Below, piece after piece: positions 1-6,797 of a DNA stretch of 13,942 nt. Position numbers and translations under genes: made by a program. The notes beneath the pieces were generated by a model that was not told where the DNA came from, did no database searches, and saw nothing but the letters and a program-made list of their open reading frames with translations. The first letter of the stretch is position 1. Each line of letters begins with the position of its first letter. Location of the stretch: contig JANNHP010000063.1 in NCBI GenBank assembly GCA_031404455.1, positions 1-13,942 on the forward strand, given 5' to 3'. Origin of the DNA: JANNHP01 sp031404455 (lineage in GTDB: Bacteria; Planctomycetota; JAJSAM01; JAJVHW01).

Positions 1-2
1 CG

Positions 3-2087
3 GACGTCGAGAAGACGGCCTGCGCCTTCGTCGACACCGACGGCGACGGCTGGGACGACCTCGTCACGCTGAACGGGACGGGTCTCGCCGACGGCTACTT
101 CCTGAACCGCCCCGACGGCTTCGGCGGCCGGACGTTCGTCCCCGCGCCACCCGGCAACGGACTCGACGACGGACACGCGTTCGAGCGCGACTGCACCTCG
201 CTCACCGCGGGCGACGTGGACGGCGACGGCGACGAGGACCTCTACGTCGGCTGCGGGTGGAACTCCACGCTGCCCGCCGGCACGGGGCGGAACATGCTGC
301 TGCTCAACGACGGCGACGGGCGCTTCGCCGACGCCGCCCCGGCTCTCGGTCTCGCGGACGGCGACAACACGACCGCCGCCTGCGTGCTCTTCGACATGGA
401 CCTCGACGGCGACCTCGACCTCTTCTCGTGCAACTCGCGGTTCCCCGAGGCGGGGAAAGACGGCGATGGGGTCTCGCACCTCTACCGCAACACGCTCGCG
501 GAGACCGGCGCGCTCGGCTTCGTCGAGGAGACCGCGGCGCGCGGAATCGTCGAGGACGGCGTCGCCGTGTGGAACGTGCTCGCGACCGACTACGACGGCG
601 ACGGCGACGCCGACGTGGTCATCGGCCACGACCAGGGCGGGTTCACGCAGCTCTTCCGCAACGACGGCACGGGCCACTTCACCGACGTGACGGCGGCGTC
701 GGGCTCGGGCCTGGGCGACGACGCATCGCCCTCGACGTTCGGCGACGACTCGTACGCCGCGATGGGTGCCGCCGTCGCGGACATCGAGAACGACGGCGAC
801 CTCGACCTCTACGTGTCGAACGCGCCCGAGAACCCGCTCTACGTGAACCAGGGCGACGGCACGTTCACGGAGCTGGCGCGGACCCGCGGCGCCCGCGGGG
901 GCACGGTGGGCTGGGGGGTGTCGTTCGAGGACTTCAACCTCGACGGGTTCGTCGACCTCTACGTGGCCGGCGGCGACTTCTGGGACCTCTCCGACCCGAC
1001 GGTCCGGCCGTGGCTCTACCTGAACCGCGGCGACGGCCGGTTCCTCGAGGTGTGGACCCGTTCCGGGATGCGCCACGACACGCCGCTGCACCGCGAGAAC
1101 GGGACCGCGTGTGCGGACTTCGACCGCGACGGTCGCCCCGATCTCTGCGTGACCCGCGCCGAGCGGGCGGGCGCCTCGCCGTATCTCTATCGCAACGTCT
1201 CGCCGACGCTCAACCGGCACTGGCTCCTCGTGAGGCTCATGGGCGACGGCGTCTCGACGAACCGATCGGCGATCGGCGCGAAGGTGCGCGTCTATCCGCT
1301 CGACGCGTCGGGGACGAGGATCGCGGGGCTGACGCAGCTCCGCGAGATCCAGGGCGCCTCGAGCCGCGGATCGAGGTCGAGCCTGATCCAGCACGTCGGA
1401 CTCGGCGCGAACGCCGTCGCTGCCGACGTCGAGGTCGAGTGGCCGCGCGCGGGCGACCTCGCGTCGCGCCGGGTGACGTTCACGGACGTCGCGATCGACC
1501 GGCTCCTCGTGGTGATGGACGCGCCGCGCGTCGAGTACTGGCAGCTCGAACCGGCGGCTTCGGTCAACGTCCCCGACGGTCGCCCCACGGTGGTGCCGTG
1601 CGTCGGCGCGGGCGTCCCCGACTCGCTGACGACCCTCTCGGTCGAATCGGGTCCCGCGTGGCTCACCGCCGGGAAGTGGCGGGAGGCGCGCTCGCTCCGC
1701 GCCGAACCGCCGCGTGTCGCGGACGCGGTGACCGTCGACGCCTCGATCGTCGCGCGGACGCAGGGCGCCGCGGCGGGCGGGGAATCGCGGCAGACTCTGA
1801 CGGTCCGCGTCGTCCCCGCTCCCTCGATCCGGAGAGTCCGCGGACCGACGGGACGGACTCTTCGCGTGGACGGCGACCACCTCGACCTCGCCGGGCTCGC
1901 AGTCACCCTCGACGGCGTCGGGTGCGAGATCCGTTCCGTGAAGACGAGGCGGCTCCCGGGCGGTGCGACCGAGCAGCGCGCGGTCGTCCGGTTCCCGGCG
2001 TCGATGCGCCGCACGGTCGCCCGCGGCGACCACGAGCTCCGCGCCGTCGAACCCCTGGCCGGGTTCGAGGCGATCGCCGAGTTCTGA
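3..2087 (+). CDS. FG-GAP/VCBS repeat protein with ASPIC/UnbV domain (5' partial)
   Basis: The frame is open from the left edge (first full codon at 3), so the N-terminus and any signal peptide lie outside the window; 694 residues are visible. Seven Asp-rich calcium-loop motifs of the type DxDxDGxxDL occur at about residues 11, 71, 131, 195, 259, 309 and 371, each followed by a short hydrophobic strand (LYVG, LFSC, VVIG, LYVS, LYVA). This is the signature of FG-GAP/VCBS beta-propeller blades, as in integrin-alpha-like secreted proteins. Residues about 403-504 (from NRHWLLVRL, through GAKVRVY and REIQGASSRGSRSS, to VEVEWP) match the ASPIC/UnbV domain that often follows such repeats. The last ~95 residues look like an all-beta IPT/TIG-like domain; that part is inference. 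The protein is probably extracellular or surface-bound; ligand unknown. It ends convergently with the lipoprotein gene, 18 bases away. Confidence 0.9.
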   Translation, partial: DVEKTACAFVDTDGDGWDDLVTLNGTGLADGYFLNRPDGFGGRTFVPAPPGNGLDDGHAFERDCTSLTAGDVDGDGDEDLYVGCGWNSTLPAGTGRNMLLLNDGDGRFADAAPALGLADGDNTTAACVLFDMDLDGDLDLFSCNSRFPEAGKDGDGVSHLYRNTLAETGALGFVEETAARGIVEDGVAVWNVLATDYDGDGDADVVIGHDQGGFTQLFRNDGTGHFTDVTAASGSGLGDDASPSTFGDDSYAAMGAAVADIENDGDLDLYVSNAPENPLYVNQGDGTFTELARTRGARGGTVGWGVSFEDFNLDGFVDLYVAGGDFWDLSDPTVRPWLYLNRGDGRFLEVWTRSGMRHDTPLHRENGTACADFDRDGRPDLCVTRAERAGASPYLYRNVSPTLNRHWLLVRLMGDGVSTNRSAIGAKVRVYPLDASGTRIAGLTQLREIQGASSRGSRSSLIQHVGLGANAVAADVEVEWPRAGDLASRRVTFTDVAIDRLLVVMDAPRVEYWQLEPAASVNVPDGRPTVVPCVGAGVPDSLTTLSVESGPAWLTAGKWREARSLRAEPPRVADAVTVDASIVARTQGAAAGGESRQTLTVRVVPAPSIRRVRGPTGRTLRVDGDHLDLAGLAVTLDGVGCEIRSVKTRRLPGGATEQRAVVRFPASMRRTVARGDHELRAVEPLAGFEAIAEF

Positions 2088-2109
2088 CGGTGCCGGCCGC
2101 CGGCGTCAG
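2084..2109. terminator. Hairpin between convergent genes, containing both stop codons
   Basis: The perfect inverted arms CTGAC (2084-2088) and GTCAG (2105-2109) enclose a second stem, GCCGG (2092-2096) with CCGGC (2100-2104), around a 3-base loop. A 3-base bulge (2089-2091) lies on one side. The stop codons of both flanking genes fall within the structure. There is no T-run on either side, so it is not a classical intrinsic terminator. It may act as a bidirectional terminator or a 3'-end stabiliser. Confidence 0.45.
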
Positions 2110-2867
2110 TTCGCGCGGCGGGACGGGCCGACGGGGCCGCGATCGCCGAACCCGCCCGTGCCCTGCGGGAAGCTCTTCTGGTAGGCGTCGTACTGTGTCT
2201 GCGAGAGCACCGACTTGATCTCGGTGTCGGCGGCCTGACGCACCTCGCCGATCTTCGCCATCGTCTGCTGCCGCGCCTGGTCGCGAGCGTCGCCCGTGAG
2301 GTCGGCGGGCGGATCGCGCATCGAGATCATGAGTTCGCGCATCTGGCCCGTGGAGCGTCCGAGGATGTCGCGCATCTTCCTCGTCTGATCCTCCGTCAGC
2401 TCGGCGTCCTTCGCGAACCGCGAGAGCATGCCCTCGACCATGCGGGCCGTCCGTTCCTGCTCCTGCTGGTCCTGCGCGATCCGCATCGCCGCGGTCAGCA
2501 CCTTGCGGCCGTCCTCGGTCGCGAAGTACGTGCGCATCGCCTGACCGTCCGGGACGGCGCCGGTTCCGGCAGCGGGGCCGGCCGGACCGCCGTCCGTTGC
2601 GGCGGCCTCGCCCGGGGCGACGTGAGCCTCGGAGACGCCCCCCGAGATCTCGCGGACGCGGACCACATCGGTCTGCAGGCCGCCGATCTGCCGTTCGAGC
2701 TTCGCGATGCGGTCCCGCTGCTTCTCGGACTCCTGCCGCAGGCGCTGGACCTCCGCCCCGAGATCGGCGATCGCCTCGTCGCCCGAAGAGGTGTCCGCGG
2801 AGCAGGCCGGGAGCGCTGCCGCCGCGGCGGCGAGCAGGAGGAGGGCGGGACTCGGTCGGATCATCAT
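2106..2867 (-). CDS. Predicted lipoprotein with coiled coil and two LTxxQ-type motifs (Spy/CpxP-like)
   Basis: The protein has 253 residues. The start is the first of two tandem ATGs and is preceded by GGAGAAG about 6 bases upstream, a strong ribosome binding site. Residues 1-22 form a signal peptide ending in LPAC, a lipobox-like site with Cys22 as the lipidation residue. Residues ~33-72 are a charged heptad-type coiled coil (QRLRQESEKQRDRIAKLERQ within it). A Gly/Ala/Pro-rich linker follows (~77-108). The C-terminal helical part carries LTEDQ (157-161) and LSQTQ (221-225), the two-motif pattern of the LTxxQ (Spy/CpxP/Zn-resistance) periplasmic chaperone and sensor group, with long amphipathic helices between. 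The family link is inferred from these motifs and the helical pattern. The tail (235-253) is Gly/Pro-rich. The gene is divergent from dacB, with 186 bases between them. Confidence 0.75.
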   Translation of the reverse strand: MMIRPSPALLLLAAAAAALPACSADTSSGDEAIADLGAEVQRLRQESEKQRDRIAKLERQIGGLQTDVVRVREISGGVSEAHVAPGEAAATDGGPAGPAAGTGAVPDGQAMRTYFATEDGRKVLTAAMRIAQDQQEQERTARMVEGMLSRFAKDAELTEDQTRKMRDILGRSTGQMRELMISMRDPPADLTGDARDQARQQTMAKIGEVRQAADTEIKSVLSQTQYDAYQKSFPQGTGGFGDRGPVGPSRRAN

Positions 2868-2926
2868 GTGTTTCTTCTCCCGGGGTTCGCGACAGCTCCG
2901 TCGCAGGCCGGGCTGCGCGCCGAGAG

Positions 2927-2955
2927 GGTACATGCCTCTCCGGCCAGGACGTAAA
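2927..2955 (-). promoter_or_regulatory. Weak candidate promoter for the lipoprotein gene
   Basis: On the minus strand TTTACG (complement of 2950-2955) and TGTACC (complement of 2927-2932) are separated by 17 bases, giving a leader of roughly 50 bases before the ATG at 2867. The match to the sigma-70 consensus is partial (4/6 and 3/6). The rest of the 2868-3053 divergent region is GC-rich, and I see no convincing promoter for dacB in it. Confidence 0.25.
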
Positions 2956-3053
2956 CGCGCGGAGCGCCCCAGGGGTTTCGCCCCGATCGGCCCGAACTCG
3001 CCGCGGCCGACCGAGGTCTCGGGCCCGTCCCCGGGGGGTGCGAGACTCCGGGC

Positions 3054-4535
3054 ATGATGCGACGGCTCCCGGCGGTCCTCCTGCTGCTCGCGGCACCGTG
3101 CCTCGTGCCGAGCCCGCGCGCCGCGGCGGCGGACTCGCTGTCGGGCCGCGTCGCCTCGGCCGTTGCGTCGAAGCAGGGCAAGGCGTTGCGCGTGTCGGTC
3201 GGGGTGTGGGACGCCCGCACCGGCGAGGTGCTGCACGAATCGAGCGGCGCGACGACGCGCAGGCCTGCGTCGGTGATGAAGATCGCGACCACGGCTGCGG
3301 CGATGCTCACGCTCGGGCCGAAGGCGGAGTTCGTCACCGAGGTCTTCGCCACGTCCGAGCCCGACGATGGCGTCGTCGCGGGCGATCTCCTGGTGCGGGG
3401 CACGGGCGATCCGGGCATCAACAACCGCGCGGCGCCGGGCACCGCCGAGACGATCCTCCGCGACATGGCGAAGGCCGTGCGCGCGGCGGGCGTCACGCGC
3501 GTGCGCGGCAACCTCGTGCTCGACGACACCGCGTTCACGGGGCCGATGCGCCATCCGGGCTGGGAGTGGGACGACGGCGAGTGGGCGTGGTTCAAGGCGC
3601 CGGTCTCCTCCATCCTCCTGACCGACGCGTGCGTCGAACTCGCGGTGCTCCCGGGTGCCTCCGAGGGCGCGGCGGCGATCCTCCGGAGCGATCCCGCGAC
3701 GCAGGCCGTGCGGTTCATCGACAAGGTCGTCACCGCGCCCTCGTCGCAGAAGAAGACGAACGTCGTGCTCGGTCGCAGCGACGGCGCAGGGACCATCGCC
3801 GTCACCGGGAGCGTCCCCGCCGGATCGCAGGGATACCGATTCGAGGCCGCGTGCGTGGACCCGGCCGAGCACTTCGGCGACGTCTTCCTGCGCGTGCTGA
3901 AGGAGAACGGGGTCGTCGTCGATGGCAAGCCTGTCGTCGTCCGGAACCCCGGCACGTCCACTGCGGGGCCGCGCATCGTCTCGGCCGATCCGTCGGACCT
4001 CGTGAAGCTCGCGCGTCACGCGACGCCGGTGCTCGACGTCGTGCGCGTCGCGAACAAGCACAGCCAGAATCTCTACGCCGAGATCCTGCTGCGCGCGGTG
4101 GGGCGCGCGTCGGGCGACGACGGCTCGTTCGAGGGCGGTTGCCGCGCGGCGCGCAAGGCGCTCGGGTTCGATCCGTCGGACGCGTCGTTCGTGCAGGTCG
4201 ACGGGAGCGGACTCGCGCGCGAGAACCAGGCGACGCCCGCCGCGATCGGGAAGATCCTCGTGAAGATGTACGGCTCGCCGTCGGGGCGGGACTTCATCGC
4301 GTCGCTCCCGGCTGCGGGCGAGGCCGACGCCACGCTGCGCAAGCGTCTCGAGGGGGCGAAGTACGAGGGGCGCGTCTTCGCGAAGACGGGCACGCTCCGC
4401 GACACGAGCTCGCTCGCGGGCTACGTCCGGGGAAAGGGCGGCCGCACGTTCGCGTTCGTCGTGCTCTGCGAGGGCGAGGTCGGCCGCGCCCGCGAACTGC
4501 AGGACGACGTCGTCGAGGCCCTGGTCGTGGAGTGA
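3054..4535 (+). CDS. dacB: D-alanyl-D-alanine carboxypeptidase/endopeptidase (PBP4, peptidase S13)
   Basis: This 493-residue periplasmic penicillin-binding protein removes terminal D-Ala from peptidoglycan stem peptides and/or cuts D-Ala-mDAP crosslinks. A signal peptide is clear (MMRR followed by a Leu/Ala core, probable cleavage after AAA near residue 26). All three serine-acyltransferase motifs are present: SVMK (Ser73 nucleophile, Lys76), SQN (337-339, in the helix KHSQNLYAEILLR) and KTG (444-446). The S13 hallmark DGSGL (383-387) is also present. The long insert between the first and second motifs is typical of class C PBPs, and total length matches PBP4. The first of two in-frame ATGs was chosen; its ribosome binding site is weak (a G-run about 15 bases upstream). 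Its stop overlaps the GTG of rarA, so the two are probably translationally coupled. No catalytic residue is missing. Confidence 0.93.
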   Translation: MMRRLPAVLLLLAAPCLVPSPRAAAADSLSGRVASAVASKQGKALRVSVGVWDARTGEVLHESSGATTRRPASVMKIATTAAAMLTLGPKAEFVTEVFATSEPDDGVVAGDLLVRGTGDPGINNRAAPGTAETILRDMAKAVRAAGVTRVRGNLVLDDTAFTGPMRHPGWEWDDGEWAWFKAPVSSILLTDACVELAVLPGASEGAAAILRSDPATQAVRFIDKVVTAPSSQKKTNVVLGRSDGAGTIAVTGSVPAGSQGYRFEAACVDPAEHFGDVFLRVLKENGVVVDGKPVVVRNPGTSTAGPRIVSADPSDLVKLARHATPVLDVVRVANKHSQNLYAEILLRAVGRASGDDGSFEGGCRAARKALGFDPSDASFVQVDGSGLARENQATPAAIGKILVKMYGSPSGRDFIASLPAAGEADATLRKRLEGAKYEGRVFAKTGTLRDTSSLAGYVRGKGGRTFAFVVLCEGEVGRARELQDDVVEALVVE

Positions 4536-5866
4536 GCGGACGATCCGTGAGGGAACTGTTCGACGCCGAGCCGCCTCCCGCCCCGCTCGCGGAGCGGATG
4601 CGGCCCCAGTCCCTCGATGAGCTCGTCGGGCAGAGCGGAGCTCTCGGGCCCGGCACGGCACTCCGCCGCCTCATCGACGAGGACCGCCTCCCGTCGCTGA
4701 TCCTCTGGGGGCCGCCGGGCAGCGGGAAGACGTCGCTCGCCCGCGTACTCGCCGGGACGAGCGGCGCCGCGTTCGAGTCGCTCTCGGCCGTCCTCTCGGG
4801 CGTGAAGGAAGTGCGAGAGGTCGTCGAGCGCGCGCGAGAGCGCCGTCGCGAGGGGCGCCGAACGCTGCTTTTCGTCGACGAGATCCACCGCTTCAACCGC
4901 GCCCAGCAGGACGCCTTCCTCCCGCACGTCGAGCAGGGCACGGTCACGCTCGTCGGCGCGACGACGGAGAACCCGTCGTTCAGCGTCAACGCTCCGCTCC
5001 TCTCTCGCTGCCGCGTGGTCGTCCTCGAACCGCTCGACGAGACGTCTCTCGGAGCGCTCCTCGACCGCGCGCTCGCCGACCCCGTGCGCGGCTTCGGCGC
5101 GCGGAAGATCTCGATCGAGCCCGACGCGCGCGCCGGTCTCATCGCGATCGCGGGAGGCGACGCGCGGACGATGCTGAACATCCTCGAGTCTGCGGCTGGC
5201 GCGGCGGAGGACGGCGTCACGCTCGCCACAGCCGACATCGCCTCGGCCGCCGGCCGGAGGAACCTCCTGCACGACAAGTCGGGCGAGTCCCACTTCAACC
5301 TCGCGTCGGCGCTGCAGAAGTCGATCCGCTCGGGCGACGTGCAGGCGGGGTGCTACTGGGCGGTGCGGCTCGTCGAGGCGGGCGAGGACCCGCGGTTCGT
5401 GATGCGGCGGCTTCTCGTCATCGCGTCGGAGGACGTCGGCCTCGCCGCGCCCGCGGTGCTGCCGATCGTCGTCGCGGCGCAGCGCGCGGTCGAGACGCTC
5501 GGCCTGCCCGAGTGCCGGTACGCAATCCTCGAGGCCGTCGTCGTGCTCGCGTCGGCGCCGAAGTCGAACTCGGCCGCGCGCGCGTGGTCGTCGATCGCGG
5601 CGGAAATCGAGAAGTCGGGCGCCCTGCCCGTCCCGCTCCATCTCCGGAACGCCCCGACCGGGCTGATGAAGGAACTCGGCTACGGCCAGGGCTACCAGTA
5701 CGCGCACGACTTCAAGGGGGCTCTCGTCACGCAGTCCCACCTGCCGCCGGAGATCGAGGAGGGCGCGTGGTACGTCCCCGGCGACAGCTCGAAGGAGAAG
5801 GAGATCGCGGGGCACATGGACCGTCTGCGCGAGTTCCGGCGCACGGCGGGGGAGCCGAAGCGATGA
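4532..5866 (+). CDS. rarA: Replication-associated recombination protein A (RarA/MgsA AAA+ ATPase)
   Basis: A 444-residue AAA+ clamp-loader-like ATPase that acts at stalled replication forks and single-strand gaps (bacterial counterpart of Mgs1/WRNIP1). It begins with the family signature PLAERMRPQSLDELVGQ (residues ~18-34). Walker A is GPPGSGKT (60-67), Walker B is LLFVDEIHRF (112-121), sensor 1 is VGATTENPSF (141-150), the arginine finger is LLSRCR (Arg159/161), and sensor 2 is GGDARTMLN (208-216). The C-terminal tetramerisation part has the expected HDKSGESHF, EAGEDPRF, RRLLVIASEDVGLA and GYGQGYQYAHDF blocks. Length is normal for the family. I chose GTG at 4532, which overlaps the dacB stop (GTGA); a second GTG at 4547 is an equally reasonable start and gives a protein beginning xRELFDAEP. 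The stop overlaps the next gene's ATG (ATGA). Confidence 0.93.
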   Translation: MSGRSVRELFDAEPPPAPLAERMRPQSLDELVGQSGALGPGTALRRLIDEDRLPSLILWGPPGSGKTSLARVLAGTSGAAFESLSAVLSGVKEVREVVERARERRREGRRTLLFVDEIHRFNRAQQDAFLPHVEQGTVTLVGATTENPSFSVNAPLLSRCRVVVLEPLDETSLGALLDRALADPVRGFGARKISIEPDARAGLIAIAGGDARTMLNILESAAGAAEDGVTLATADIASAAGRRNLLHDKSGESHFNLASALQKSIRSGDVQAGCYWAVRLVEAGEDPRFVMRRLLVIASEDVGLAAPAVLPIVVAAQRAVETLGLPECRYAILEAVVVLASAPKSNSAARAWSSIAAEIEKSGALPVPLHLRNAPTGLMKELGYGQGYQYAHDFKGALVTQSHLPPEIEEGAWYVPGDSSKEKEIAGHMDRLREFRRTAGEPKR

Positions 5867-6672
5867 GCCGCGATCTCGACGTCGCGCTCGCCGCCGCGGC
5901 GCTCGGAGCGGCCGAGCTCACGTCGCGTTACCGCTCGGAGGGCATCCGCGAGGAGGCGAAGAGCAAGGGGCTGAGGCGCGACCTCGTCACCGACGCGGAC
6001 CGCGCCGCGGAGGCGGCGATCCTCGCTCACATCCGGCGCGCGTGTCCGGACGACGCCATCGTCGCCGAGGAATCCGCCGCGCGCGCGGCGACGGGGCGCC
6101 GCACGTGGATCGTCGATCCGCTCGACGGCACCGTGAACTTCGCCCACGGCATCCCGATCTTCGCGGTGTCGATCGGACTCGTCGTGGACGGCGACCCCGC
6201 GGTCGGGGTCGTCGACGCGCCGAGGCTCGGCGAGGTGTTCGCGGGCGAGGCGGGCGGCGCCGCCACGCTGAACGGCGCTCCGATCCGCGTCAGCTCCACG
6301 TCGCAACTCGCCGACGCGATCCTCGCGACCGGGTTCGCCTACGACATCGAGAACCTCGCGGACGACAACCTGGACAACCTCGGCGCCGTCGCGAAGGCGG
6401 CGCGAGGCGTGCGCCGTCTGGGCTCGGCGGCGCTCGATCTCGCCTGGGTCGCGGCGGGGCGCCTCGACGGCTTCTGGGAACTGCATCTCTCGCCTTGGGA
6501 CGTCGCCGGGGGCGCCGCGATCGTTCGGGCCGCTGGAGGCCGCGTGACGGACATGACCGGCGGCCCCGACTGGCTCTTCGGCCGCCACCTCGCCGCGACC
6601 GGCGGCGGCTTCCACGACGAGCTGCTGAGGACGCTTCGCAGGCCGTCGTTCGCGGACCGTCCGCGAGCCTGA
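5863..6672 (+). CDS. Inositol monophosphatase family protein
   Basis: A 269-residue Mg2+-dependent phosphatase of the IMPase/SuhB/CysQ superfamily, cytoplasmic. Metal and catalytic residues are in place: DLVTDADRAAE (40-50), the acidic AEES block (Glu69/Glu70), the core motif WIVDPLDGTVNFAHG (83-97; Asp85, Asp88, Gly89, Thr90) and the second signature SPWDVAGGAAIVRAAGG (210-226; Asp213). RRLGSAALDLAWVAAGRLDGF (185-205) is the usual substrate-side helix. The motif spacing fits inositol-1-phosphatase or histidinol-phosphatase (HisN)-type enzymes better than fructose-bisphosphatase, but the substrate cannot be fixed from sequence alone. The ATG overlaps the rarA stop (ATGA), making it the third coupled gene of the dacB-rarA set. 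It ends 125 bases before the helicase gene. Confidence 0.9.
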   Translation: MSRDLDVALAAAALGAAELTSRYRSEGIREEAKSKGLRRDLVTDADRAAEAAILAHIRRACPDDAIVAEESAARAATGRRTWIVDPLDGTVNFAHGIPIFAVSIGLVVDGDPAVGVVDAPRLGEVFAGEAGGAATLNGAPIRVSSTSQLADAILATGFAYDIENLADDNLDNLGAVAKAARGVRRLGSAALDLAWVAAGRLDGFWELHLSPWDVAGGAAIVRAAGGRVTDMTGGPDWLFGRHLAATGGGFHDELLRTLRRPSFADRPRA

Positions 6673-6797
6673 GCGGCAGCGGCCTCCCACCCTTTTCTCA
6701 GTCGGAGGCGCCGGACGCCGATAGCCTCAACCGTTTGCGGCCCGAGTTACGCGTGGAAAGTCCACGGGCACCCCCGGCCGCTGGAGTCGAGCAGCCT
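6673..6797 (+). other. Leader region of the XPB gene with a small inverted repeat
   Basis: This 125-base non-coding gap separates two co-directional gene sets. It contains a perfect 6-base inverted repeat CGTGGA/TCCACG with a 3-base spacer (6752-6766) and a GATAGCCT element (6720-6727) that loosely resembles a -10 box. No good -35 partner is visible. Ribosome binding site GGAG (6783-6786) lies 11 bases before the chosen TTG start. The inverted repeat could be an operator or a leader hairpin; this is speculative. Confidence 0.3.

Noticed and set aside
2597..4531. Upstream extension of the rarA reading frame (1089 codons)
   Set aside because: It runs out of frame through dacB and gives Arg-rich sequence; the RarA family begins near the GTG at 4532 or 4547.
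2106..4661. 851-codon minus-strand ORF extending the lipoprotein gene
   Set aside because: The extension is Arg/Ala-rich antisense of dacB and rarA, a common artefact at this GC content; a ribosome binding site and signal peptide mark the true start at 2867.
6042..6797. Upstream extension of the helicase frame through the IMPase gene
   Set aside because: The extension is Arg-rich shadow sequence; the XPB family N-terminus (PLIVQSD) is reached only from 6798.
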